NCBI GenBank assembly: GCA_014529385.2
Contig: CM043949.1
Span: forward strand, 109,365,977 to 109,429,976
Reading direction: 5' to 3'
DNA from: Adiantum capillus-veneris
Taxonomy: Eukaryota > Streptophyta > Polypodiopsida > Polypodiales > Pteridaceae
DNA length: 64,000 nt
In this document: positions 54,290 through 64,000 of the stretch, one piece after another
Position numbering within the stretch: position 1 is the first letter of the stretch
Layout: each line of letters starts with the position of its first letter
The notes under the pieces: generated by a model
The model's database searches: none
Told to the model about the DNA's origin: nothing
What the model saw: only the letters and a program-made list of their open reading frames with translations
Program-made: the position numbers and the translations under genes

Positions 54290-55675
54290 TGAGGTCCCCA
54301 ACCCCGAGAAGATTGGGGCGACTTGATAGATGGCCTTCATTTATTCTCCTTTTCCATTGACGACACTCTACTCCGTTTCCACAAAGTAGAGATACGAGAA
54401 ACATAAGAGAGGAAGTCCTCTATCCATCATTGACGTGGTTATAAGGGTCATACGCCATAAGTAAATCTAGGATTCTAATGAAGCTCTTTTCTAACATCAA
54501 GATGAAATCTCATTGACATATTTAGAATCCATTTACAACGCCTTTTTTCCCACGTTTAAGAGGCACGGCCGCCATCCATAATCCATAAATATGATATGAG
54601 ACTTAGTCTAAACTAAATAGTAATCTTGTGTCACGTAGATTTGGGTTACCTCGACTCTTGGCACAATGAGTCTCTATTTTCACTTCTTTTAATAAGAGAG
54701 AGTGGAGTGTTTCTCGACTAATCGAGACCACCCATCCTTGACTGGCAACCTGAGCCAGCCTCCACTTTCCACCCCACACTCACACTTTTTACCACACTGT
54801 TTTACACATACAAACAATGTTCCTTAATTAATTCCAAACACAGGTTCTTTTATATAGCCCTTCAAACAATACCAAAACAATTCAAACAAGGTCTAATGAA
54901 GACAGCACTATTATTCAACAAAATAACTTTTCCAATTTCTCATGAGTTTGCCGCTACCCGCGGACTTCCTCTGTCTAATCAACAAAGCCTTTGCAAATGA
55001 TTTATTTGCTAATCGCAAATTACGCAACCTTCCCATCTCGCTAACCACGAGACATCTCACTAACCGTCAGGCATCCTGCTACCCGCGAGACATCCCGCTA
55101 ACCGCGAGGAACAAAAGAGAGCCGATAACCTCAGCTTAATCTCCGCTAATCTCAAGATCATTTCGCTACTCGCGAGGAACAAAAAATATTCTTTGAACAA
55201 TTCTTCTCTTTAAATGATTCTTCAAACATAATCAATCAATTATTCATATCAATCAGAATCCACTTATCAAACAATAACAATTTATTAAGCAATAAAAATT
55301 CAACAAACAGTGACAATTTATCAAAGAGTCCTTTTACTAATCTATGAAGACATATGCTTATTTCTTGTGATAGAATCACATCTCTTGGACGGTTTAAGGG
55401 GTTTCCTATGCTTAGCTTCCCAAGTCAAATATGAATAGCAATGCAGAATTATAAATTTGTCTTACCGGATTTGGAGCGCGTGCACCTAACTCCTGTGCTG
55501 AAGGTTGGATGGCTTCGACTTCTTCTTCGGTTGATTCTTCCGCATGGAATACGTTCGGAGTAGACACCTTTCTTCCCACCTTCCTTGGTGGTGCAACGGC
55601 ATGGGCGTCCTTAGAACTTCACGTTACACGCTTTGGAGCCATAGCTTCGGAATAGAGAAAAGAAAACCGCTTTTT

Positions 55676-55718
<43 letters not shown>

Positions 55719-56306
55719 TGTGTTCACAAACCGGGAGACGGCACATCGATGATTGGAGATGGAGATGGCTTGAAGGTGAGAGGTTTAGGGAGAGAGCCTC
55801 TCTCCGGCGCGTCATTGCAAGAGAGCTTCCGCTTCCATAGATGTGTGTGTTCAAAGTGAGAGGAGAAGGGTCCTTTATATAGACCCTAGGGGGGTGCTAA
55901 GAATACTGAGAGGGTTTCAAGAATAGGAGAAGGAAAAGCTCGCGCGTCGTCGCGGCTCTTTTTTTTTTTTTTGGACGTTCGCGAATCTTATGCGCGATTT
56001 TTAAAAAGCTCTATACTTACAAGTTTCCATTCTATCTTGAGAGAGAGAAAGAAATAAGTATCCTAATTTTGACTCACCTCTCTTTCTTTTTTAAAAATAC
56101 TATCTCTAAGCTTTTTCTTCACACATAGATTAGGTTCCCACATAAACCTGTTGTTCCACATAAAGAAAGATCATAAATAAATAGATTTTGAACTCGATTT
56201 TCAATCCGATTTCTCTGATAAACTCATGATGACTCACCAAATTGAGAATCTCAATTACTTTGCAAAATAACTGAAATGACTTATATGGATAAATGTTTAC
56301 ATTACA
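54290..56306 (-). repeat. 5' LTR of the gag-only element
   Basis: Partner of 50868-52844, with the same ends, a GA run (55678-55716) and the same TATA box near 55880. Small indels separate the copies. Confidence 0.92.
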
Positions 56307-56329
56307 GTGTGATAGTGAATTGGATGCAT

Positions 56330-57910
56330 CTATATCTAGTCGTCCTCGTTCAGGTTCTTTCCATGCATCTTATGCATCAAATTGTTATGCTTTGGCTATT
56401 TCTAGTTTATCTGATATGGAGGAACCTCTTTCTTTTGATGAAGCACCGAATTTTGAAAAATTGGTGGCTGCCATGCAATTAGAATATGATGCACTTATAG
56501 AAAATGACACATGGACTTTATGTGATTTGTCTCTCACCAGAAAGGGCATCGGATCGAAGTGGATTTACAAGTTGAAACGGAAGCTGCATGGTGAGATAAC
56601 TGCTGTCACATACGACAAGTTGCTCCCACTTGTCGTATAACTATTGTTCGTCTTTTGTGTGCATTGGCATCTCATTTTGGATGGGATGTACATCAATCAT
56701 ACATTGTTACGAATTTCTTGAACGGTGATATATTTGAGGAAGTTTATGTAATGTAGCCTCACGGTTTTGTCAAGAAAGGACAAGAAGATAAAGTGTGCAA
56801 GTGTAAGAAAGCTTCGTATGGGTTGAAGCAGTCTCCTCATGCTTGGTATGAGAAATCTGACACTCATTTGGTTAAACGAGGCTTTTGTAACAGTCCAATA
56901 GAAAGGAGGCTTTGTATATAAAGTGTGAGGGTGATGTATTTCTCATCATTGGTCTTTACGTAGATGATTGGTTGATTACAGGTCCAAATGAGACACACAT
57001 TGTTGAATTCAAGGCTGATTTGAATACTATCTTCAAGATGAAAGACTTGGGCTTTGCATCATTATGTAAGCATACATTTTAAGCAGTGTGATGGTGGTAT
57101 TGCCTTGTGTCAAACAAGCTATAGAGACATTACTATGTAATTTTGGACTTGAGGGCTACAAACCTATTGCTACTCCAATGGAAACATGTTTGCAATTGAG
57201 TCTTCATGATGTTGGTGATCCTGTCGATGTCACTCTTTATAAAACTATTGTTGGATGACTTGTTTATGTATTCAATACAAGGCCAAATATAAGCATACAT
57301 TTTAAGCAGTGTGATGGTGGTATTGCCTTGTGTCAAACAAGCTATATAGAGACATTACTATGTAATTTTGGACTTGAGGGCTACAAACCTATGGCTACTC
57401 CAATGGAAACATGTTTGCAATTGAGTCTTCATGATGTTGGTGATCCTGTCGATGTCACTCTTTATAAAACTATTGTTGGATGACTTGTTTATGTATTCAA
57501 TACAAGGCCAAATATTCAATTTGCTGCTTTTTTGGACTCAGATTGGGCTAGTTATTATGACACATGAGTGTCCACGTGGTTTTTGTTTCATGCTTGGTAG
57601 TTCATGCATATCATGGTTGAGTAAGAAGCAACCTACTATGGCCACTTCCGGTTGTGAAATTGAGTACAGGTGTTGGATAAGACACTGCAAATATCATCGA
57701 CATTGATAATCAAAGCGCATTGGCAATTGCAAGGAGCCCGGTTTTCCATGCTCGCACAAAGCACATTGAGGTGCATGATCACTATGTCAGAGAGACACAC
57801 TCAACAAAAGAGATTAGCTTGGCTTATGTGCCAACACATGACAGCCTTGTAGATCTTTTCACAAAGGCATTTCCTCGTGGAGAAGTTCAAAGATTTCTAC
57901 AAAGCTTTGG
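56330..57910 (+). pseudogene. Copia-2 reverse transcriptase and RNase H region, with an internal tandem duplication
   Basis: It resumes after the gag-only element. Reverse transcriptase and RNase H blocks typical of copia are visible but much decayed. A 223-bp segment (57067-57289) is repeated directly at 57290-57513 with few differences. Confidence 0.85.
57067..57513 (+). repeat. 223-bp tandem duplication inside copia-2
   Basis: Both copies start TAAGCATACATTTTAAGCAG and end AATACAAGGCCAAATA. They differ by only a few bases, so the duplication is much younger than the fossil it lies in. Confidence 0.93.
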
Positions 57911-58008
57911 GTTTTCTCCCCTTTGTGGATTGATCATGTCCTTAGGGAATGGCACTTCTCAATACACTATGTGCCAACTTGCGTTCATCGCATCACTGCT
58001 AGAGGGGG

Positions 58009-59600
58009 GATTTGCTGTCATTTATGAGATAGTGATGTGTGTGAGCACACTTGGGATCATCGGGGCATTTTTTCCCTCAGTAGGAGGTATTTCTCGTAGT
58101 GCATTGTACATACGCCCATCATTCTAGGGCTAACTTATATTTCCATTGTGCACTAAGCACTACACTCTCTGTAGTGTGCCTTGAGCTTCTTAATCCTCTC
58201 CAAGATGTATGTGTATCCCTACAACCCTAATTCCAAAAGCTAGAAGTTATCCATTAAAGGATCCTGAGTCACAGAGTTCATTGACTACACAATCACAAGC
58301 TCATGTCCATCCTAGACCCATTATTTGTGCATTAGATTATACCATCCATATGGAGCTAGCTGCCCCCCATTAGTTGTGCATTAGATTCCCCATCTGTAGT
58401 GCTAGCCACCTATGACCATTAGAGAGAGATCTAGGAGATTGCAATTTTTATTGCTTGGAGAGAGTTCTAATATCCCTCCTAGTTGCACTAGACCTTTGAG
58501 TTGAGTATATTGACCACACCACATGCACTTTTTTCCTATGGGTTTTTTCCTTGTGGATATCCAAGTACAGAGACCTTAAACTATAATTTTTATTTAATTT
58601 TTTTCACAATAATTCCATGGCTATTACTGGCATGCCCGTTGAGGTGTAGTGCTCCTTGTTTTTCATTATTCAGTAGAATATTTGATGAATACAAAGGGAT
58701 GACATTGCCACTTCACACTTCTTCAACTATATCTACTGGAGGAGATGTATCCCATGATTACATGTGTACTACTTCCTATTATTTCTCTTATGGTTTTGGC
58801 ATTTTGTATTTGACTTCATGGTTTTACATTGTTGATATTGACATATGTGTATTGTACTTGCTGGATAGATGCTTGTATGTTTTGCACATGTGTAGGTTAA
58901 TTAATTCACTTGTTTGCTTATTAAATTGAATTTACATTAAGTGCTTGGATTTTTCTTGAATGCATGGTACTTCTCTTCATAGAGTATTTTTAAAATATTT
59001 TGTAACGATGGAGACTTTGACTATGTCTTAGGCCTATTAAGGGTTAAACTAAGTAGCACTCTTAGTTAATAATGACTTAATCAAAGAATTGAAAGTTAAA
59101 AAATGCTTATTTGTTGTTTATTATTAGTACCCACGAAAAGGGGTCACTCAAATAAATTTAAGAAAAACAATAAATATACGGCCAGTCGGAGTTTGCTTCA
59201 TGCACAAGAGACTACCACAAGAGTACTCTACAAAATCCAAAAGCAAAAAAACAAAAGGATACTTTCATGAGCTTCGGGTATGGAATTATTAGTTGAGCGA
59301 GTTGTGAAAAGCTGACCATTGAGCTAATGAATCCCATAATTATGTTATAATCCTTTGACTTTGCTATGAATTAAGTGCTCCATTTATGCTTAATTCTAAA
59401 CATTTGACTTAATGTATTTAATAGGTAGACATTTGGATTAGTTAATCAATGCACATACATGCATTTTCCTTTGGCAAGTCAATTTGGTACTACCTATTTA
59501 TGTACTTGATAATATTATTTTCTGCTTCTATTTGTTGGACCCACATGCTTTTATCTTGATTCATTTCTTTTTGCAATCACATTGTTCAATGCTAAATCTT
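58009..59600. other. Interval without a recognised gene; may hold the copia-2 3' LTR
   Basis: Right after the polypurine-like tract, the sequence TGCTGTCATTTATGAG could open the copia-2 3' LTR, but no partner LTR exists in the window to test this. The 142-residue frame at 58501-58929 is hydrophobic and not recognised. Confidence 0.35.
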
Positions 59601-59640
59601 TACATCATGACATAGCTTTGTCAAGGACGACAAAGCTTGG

Positions 59641-60266
59641 GAAGGGGGGGATGTTGGAGGCATTGAACACTAGTAGCCATTGTATCTTCCCCATGAGCAT
59701 ATTTTCACATATCCTATGTACAAATTGCCGAAATTTGATCAATTTTGGGTTAATTACACACAAAGTAAAGTGCAAAAATGGGTTTTTTGAGACCAAAATC
59801 AGATAGAAAATTCACTATTTGGGAGATGATTTTTGGATAATTCATATTATGTTGTGCAAATTTTAAAGTTTTGATGCTTGCAAATTAGTTGGAATGATGC
59901 AATTTTTTTGGTAATTATTGTATTAGTTTTTATACTTTTTTTAATTATTGCATTAATTAACAAGAAATTACATTAAAGTTGACCTTAAAGCCGCAATGAT
60001 GATCTTTGCATGCAAAAAGATCTTGAAATAATGCTTCCCTTAATAATCTTAACGGCCTTAAAGTTGTAATGATGGGTCTTGAAATGGAAGCAGATTGGAT
60101 GACATTTAGAGTGAGCTTGAGCACACAAAAGGATCTTTCAAACTAATTAGATATAGAAAGACAAGGTGTAATGGTGGTTCACTATTCAGCAACTACAAGC
60201 ACATGATGTTGGATATGGAGGGAAGAACCAGAGAAAACTGAGAGATCATAGATTTGAATGATATTG

Positions 60267-60301
<35 letters not shown>

Positions 60302-60950
60302 AACACACATTTTAGAAAAAGAGTATAGAGAGAATGTTAGAAGTTTGCTTTTGTGGTAGGTAGAGGGGCAAATAGTGCCTTCCTTAATAACCTAGCAAGT
60401 GTGTGTGAGAGAGAGTGGCTTCAATGTGAGAGAGAGAGAGGAGAGGGGTGGAAAAATGACAATCTACATATATTTAAAAAATAAGTTATCCACCTCTCTT
60501 TTTGGTAGAAAATACCTATTTTAAAAGCCAAGATATCAAAAAAGATTTTTGAGGCTAGGTTCACACGAGCCGACCGACACACTGTAATATTTCTCTTTGC
60601 CTCTGCTCTCACATGGGACGATAGCATACAACAATAAAGCAATGGCACGAATAGAAGACAAAGCATGGTAGATAGCTGAGCGGTTGATCATGAGGCTGTT
60701 AAAGTGTTGCGCAGAGTTCAACCCTCGCTCTCCGGCTTCTTTGCTGAAAAGGAACCCGACAGCAAGCTTCTTTCGAGGATGGGGGGCTCACTCAAAGAGT
60801 GGTGGGTCCGGAGAAGCTCTTCTTCTCTTTTGCCCAATGGACGTCTGCCAGAGAGGACAACACGCCTCTGTCCCTCACTCTACTGCCGCCTCGTATGAAC
60901 CCAGCCTTATATAGGCCGAACCTAGACCTTGTTCCCCACTACTCTAGGTA
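59641..60950 (+). mobile_element. 3' end of another LTR retrotransposon: polypurine tract and LTR
   Basis: GTCAAGGACGACAAAGCTTGG followed by GAAGGGGGGGA and TGTTGGAGGCATTG looks like the end of a plant gypsy element, with a polypurine tract and an LTR starting TGTTGG at 59652. A TATA-like CCTTATATAGGCC near 60906 and a GA run at 60270-60299 lie within. The outer edge near 60950 is a guess and no internal coding region was found to the left. Confidence 0.5.
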
Positions 60951-61437
60951 GTCAAAGCTAACTTAAAGCATAAGTATTGCCAAATAAAGAGGCCCTTATA
61001 TACCCCATTCACTATCTAATGAGATATGAAAGCAGGTACAGATATGAATATGCATTGTTGGGGATTTTATTCTAATATGAGGGTATATATTCTTGAGCCG
61101 AGAGTAAACCAAGCTTGCCATTCATATCAGCAAGTATCTTGCTTCATCTCGCTTCATGTATAATATTAGTCAGCTCTATTTCCTCCCCTTTCACATCCTT
61201 GATAAAATTTTGCCACTTCGGACCCTATAGGTCAAAATGGTCCATGAAAGGGCTTTGCAATCCTCAAAAGGGGGGACTAGTCCTCACCTTTAGACAATGG
61301 TAAACAATATATAAATCCTATGAAATCGAGAATGTTCCACTAATAAAGTGATACAAGTTAGATTGTGTACATTCTCCATGTAGAACTAGTACTGTACATC
61401 TCAAGACACTTTGGGATAAGCTTGTATATCCTAAAGG
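60951..61437. other. 3' flank of the receptor-kinase gene
   Basis: No coding features. It should contain the 3' UTR and polyadenylation region of the minus-strand kinase gene. Confidence 0.5.
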
Positions 61438-61841
61438 TCATGTAACCATAGAGATAGTGATGTGTTTTTCTTTGTTTGAAAGATCCATATGGTGTTGTTG
61501 AGAAAGAAGAATGGTCATTGGCATGGCTCGGTGAAGAAACTCCACCACCTCTCGCATGGATGGACGTTGTCGTGGGAATCCACAAGTACAGAGGAGGGCA
61601 AGTTTTAGGACATTGGCCATGCTCTCTTTGTCAATGTCGGTCACCTCTAGGCGACAATCCAACACTTTCCAAAAATCCTCTTTGGATTGAGCCAACACTT
61701 GTGCTACCCATTTCACAAGCTCTATACTATCACACTCTAATTCCTTACATCTAGGGCTTCTTCCTGTCAATAGCTCTAATAGCACCACGCCATAGCTATA
61801 CACGTCACTTTTTTCATCCACTTGCAATGTATAAGCATACT
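61438..61841 (-). CDS. LRR receptor-like kinase, subfamily XI (HAESA/HSL-like), exon 2
   Basis: The acceptor CAG lies at 61844-61842. The exon starts by completing the glutamate of the APE motif, then reads YAYTLQVDEKSDVYSYGVVL. It covers the C-lobe of the kinase: DVYSYGVVLLELLTGR (subdomain IX), LVKWVAQVL, LLCTCGFPRQRPSMREVVEF (subdomain XI with the conserved arginine). It ends with a short tail (NKEKHITISMVT) and TGA at 61438-61440. There are no breaks, so the gene appears functional. It is separated from exon 1 by a 754-bp intron in phase 1, the usual place for the single intron of subfamily XI kinases. Confidence 0.9.
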
Positions 61842-62595
61842 CTGCACAACCAAGTAAACATGTTTAATAGCAGTAACCTCTATCAAAATGTCAGTAATTT
61901 GACTTCCATATACACTATCCTTTTTGCAAACTATCATTGCAAGTGCACTTGCTCCATTTTTCTAGTCTCATGTTAGATGAATTAGGTTTTTAGAGCTTAA
62001 CTAAATGAAATTCAAATCAATACTTTTACACACTATCCTTTCCCATTTACAAATCAAATTTTTTGCTTCAAAAATTTAAATTTGACCAAACAAAAGAGGC
62101 TAGTGAGGTTAGTGGTCTGAAAGGCTTGGCTTTGCCCTTCGCCTCCATACCTTCATATGCTTTAATCTACCGCCCCTGCTTTGAGAGGCCAATGCTCTAG
62201 TGCCTAAGAGGCTCCCCCATCACAACAAGTTTTGGACAAATTCTCACAACAGCTCACACATTGTGACTTACCTCAACATCATGAGCTTCTGTGAGGGAGG
62301 CACTGCATACCTAGCTAGGTACGATTGGGGGACAGGGGACCGCCAGCCCGGTGGGGGGCCGGGGGTCCCCTGTCCCCAAACCCCAATCGTACCTAGCTAG
62401 GTATGCAGTGCCTCTCGAGCAGAAGCTCATGATGTTATGCATTGTATAAAAAATAGCTTCTTGTTTTCATATGTGAGAAAATTCTAAATCTTGTTATGTG
62501 CACGGGCCCTCTAAGGGCAGCTCGATTCACCTTGATCCCCTCTTGCGTTTCAATGACCTTCAATTGAGAGAGAGAGAGAGGGAGAGAGAGAGAAC
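61842..62595 (-). other. Intron of the LRR receptor-like kinase gene
   Basis: The GT donor at 62595-62594 follows CCCCAG, and the AG acceptor is at 61843-61842. A CT-rich run lies just inside the donor (about 62564-62593) and a large foldback hairpin is at 62275-62436. Splicing joins GYIAP to EYAYT in frame. Confidence 0.88.
62275..62436. repeat. Foldback (inverted repeat) element in the kinase intron
   Basis: The left arm (62275-about 62343) and right arm (about 62361-62436) are near-perfect inverted copies. Each contains CATCATGAGCTTCTG, GAGGCACTGCATACC and TAGCTAGGTACGATTGGGG, then GACAGGGGACC near the short GC-rich loop. A few small bulges break the ~70-bp stem. It resembles a MITE-like or foldback transposon, or a hairpin RNA precursor. 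Confidence 0.9.
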
Positions 62596-64000
62596 CTGGG
62601 GCAATGTATCCAAAAGACCCAACAACACCAGTCATGGCTCCTTTAGCAAGCAGAGATTTAGCCACCCCAAAATCTGCAAGCCTAGCTTCAAAGGAAGTAT
62701 CCAAGAGAATGTTGTTCGCCTTGATGTCCCTGTGCAAGATGGGGGGAACACAATCTTGATGCAAATAAGCAAGCCCCTCTGCAGCCCCCAAAGCTATCTT
62801 GAAGCGGGTAGCCCAAGAGCACAACTCACTCCTAAAAGACTTGTGTAACACATCCCCCAAGCTCCCATTGCACATATACTCATACACTAGCAGCTTTGCC
62901 TCCTTGCACTCACATGCACACATCAGCTTCACTATGTTTTTGTGCTGAATCTTGCCCATTGTCTCCATCTCTGCCTTGAAACAAAAGCTCTCATGATCCC
63001 TAACTCTCTTCTCTGCACCCACTCCTCCATTCAACCCATTCGCACCCGCTACTACAACCGCACCCGTATTTCCGCTCAGCTTTAATGGCATCATCAGCTT
63101 CTTCACTGCCACAACCTGCCTCCCTCCCTTCAAGCTCACCTTATACACCCTCCCACTCCCCCCTGACCCTATCACATCACTCTTCTCTAGCTTCTCATAT
63201 ATCTCGGCTTCATCAAACCCTAGCCTTTGGAATGGCACAACCACCCACTCGGCGCTTGACGCCTGCTCTATCTTTGCCACCCCCTTTTTCTTTCTGTACA
63301 CCTTCACCATTAGCGCTACACATAGCACGGTCGCGCATACCGTGAGCACCACAATCGGCACCACCAGATTTATGTTTAAGTTCCCATCTTCTGAATCTTT
63401 TGCACTTGCCAGGGAGCATGACTCTGCTGAGATACAAAGCTTTGAATTGCCCTCAAAACTCCTTGCACTGAAGTCACTTGCAAGCGGCTCCGGCACCGTC
63501 CCGGATAAATCGTTGTATGAGACATCAAAAAACACATAGGTAGACCTTGCTAAGATAGTGGGTATGCTCCCATTTAGGTGATTCTTGGAGAGATCTATGT
63601 AGTTCAGATCTGGTATGAGGCTTAGCTCTGCCGGTATTTCACCAGAGAGCTGGTTTTGAGATAATTCAAGCGATGTAAGGGCACGACAACCTGCAATTGA
63701 TGATGGTATCTCACCAGAGATTGCATTGACTGAAAGGTTTAACACCCCCAGACGCGACAGACTGCGAATTTCCGGAGGTAACGGCCCGGAGAGCTTGTTC
63801 TGAGCTGCAGTCAGCTTGGACAGATTGAACCAGAATTTTCTTATTTCACTCGGAATCGAGCCCTCAATTAGATTTGAATCAAGGAAAATTGTCTGCAAGT
63901 TGCCATTCCCATCACCGCCGCTGCTATCGCTGAGACTAATCTTGCCAGAGAGGTGGTTGTTTTGGAGATCAATTATCTGCACGCTCGGTAGCATCCAAAG
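62596..64000 (-). CDS. LRR receptor-like kinase, subfamily XI (HAESA/HSL-like), exon 1, partial
   Basis: This encodes a plasma-membrane receptor kinase whose 5' end lies beyond the window. Counting from the first in-frame Met at 63994: leucine-rich repeats of the LxxLxLsxNxLSGeIP type (about residues 5-165), a capping region with paired cysteines (CISAESC), a transmembrane segment (about 209-232: VVPIVVLTVCATVLCVALMV), then the kinase. Key kinase parts are the glycine loop GSGGSGRVY, VAVKKL lysine, HRDIKANN catalytic loop, DFGVAKS, and GYIAP. A glycine/alanine-rich insert lies in the N-lobe (LSGNTGAVVVAGANGLNGG). Relatives perceive secreted peptides, with a SERK co-receptor. No stops interrupt it. 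The exact ligand class cannot be told from this part. Confidence 0.9.

Larger units (their letters stand above)
50868..56306 (-). mobile_element. Gag-only LTR retrotransposon (TR-GAG type) nested in copia-2
   Basis: Two direct repeats of ~2.0 kb (50868-52844 and 54290-56306) enclose only ~1.4 kb. On the minus strand this holds a tRNA-iMet primer site, a gag gene with zinc knuckle, and then the polypurine-like AAGTGTGGGAGAT next to the other LTR. There is no room for, and no trace of, protease, reverse transcriptase or integrase. This fits the non-autonomous class called TR-GAG. The gag is of the Ty3/gypsy type. LTRs sampled over 270 bases differ by about 7 percent. The gag has at least one or two breaks. 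Confidence 0.9.
49470..58008 (+). mobile_element. Older Ty1/copia fossil copia-2, broken up by two insertions
   Basis: Integrase sequence (CEGSILGKMHRSRFP, LVHSDVCGPMQTPS, FIDDYSRHTCVYPLK, LRSDRGGEYMS, MPYTPQKNGV) occurs at 49550-49985, with its C-terminal region to about 50430. Reverse transcriptase (ENDTWTLCDL, GSKWIYKLK, then the YGLKQS block) follows at about 56330-57560, and RNase H (FHARTKHIEVHDHYVRE) at about 57720-57910. A polypurine-like AGAGGGGGGA lies near 57998-58007. Gag, protease and the 5' LTR were not recognised. The fossil is heavily broken. Between the two coding parts lie a MITE (50445-50720) and a gag-only LTR element (50868-56306). Confidence 0.88.

Noticed and set aside
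62435-62593. C-terminal tail of the 519-residue kinase frame (SLSLPLSLSQLK...)
   Set aside because: This is read-through into the intron past a good GT donor; the APE motif is completed by the downstream exon.
63085-63345. Plus-strand Ser/Pro-rich frame opposite the kinase
   Set aside because: Shadow of the minus-strand kinase coding sequence.

Overview
The window is nuclear DNA from a land plant with a large, repeat-rich genome, most likely a fern or lycophyte. That placement is an inference. It rests on spliceosomal introns, plant-type CACTA, copia and gypsy elements with tRNA-iMet primer sites, a subfamily XI leucine-rich-repeat receptor kinase, pentatricopeptide (PPR) repeats of the LVDMYAKCG / VVSWSALI style common in ferns and lycophytes, and a Penelope-like reverse transcriptase, which is rare in seed plants. 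Only one host gene looks intact: the receptor kinase at the right edge (minus strand, exons 61438-61841 and 62596 to beyond 64000). Nearly everything else is transposable elements, often nested, plus a decayed PPR array and many long CA, GA, CT and GT microsatellites.

Layout, left to right. 1-~6400: a minus-strand Ty3/gypsy fossil entering from the left, with pol, gag, primer site and one LTR. 7148-15793: a Penelope-like element whose reverse transcriptase body (9518-13405) lies between two ~2.4 kb direct repeats (pseudo-LTRs). 15795-16394: a LINE C-terminal remnant. 16408-23746: a 5'-truncated LINE on the minus strand with a 13-bp target duplication, split by a 165-bp-LTR element (17009-23417, duplication CCCAT). 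That element holds a hAT transposase fragment and a Tat/Athila-like gag-protease fragment. 24118-28661 and 43590-47625: one array of decayed PPR units, split by a CACTA transposon (28665-43586, duplication CAT). The CACTA carries a TNP2-like and a TNPA/Transposase_24-like gene. Its TNP2 gene is in turn interrupted by a young Ty1/copia element (33943-39682, duplication CTAGA). 47626-47933: the 3' end of a second LINE of the same family. 49470-~58008: an older copia fossil that received a 276-bp G-rich MITE (9-bp duplication) and a gag-only LTR element with ~2 kb LTRs (50868-56306, duplication GTGTG). 59641-~60950: the 3' end and LTR of another LTR element.

Nesting gives relative ages. The PPR array is older than the CACTA, which is older than copia-1 (LTRs ~2 percent different). 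The LINE is older than the short-LTR element (LTRs ~7 percent different). Copia-2 is older than the gag-only element (LTR sample ~7 percent different). The two Penelope pseudo-LTRs differ by about 10 percent. Apart from the receptor kinase, no genes here form a working pathway. The points of most interest are the Penelope-like element, the higher-order PPR repeat, the gag-only LTR element, the poly-G MITE, the tRNA-like (SINE-like) repeats inside the CACTA, and a long foldback hairpin in the receptor-kinase intron.
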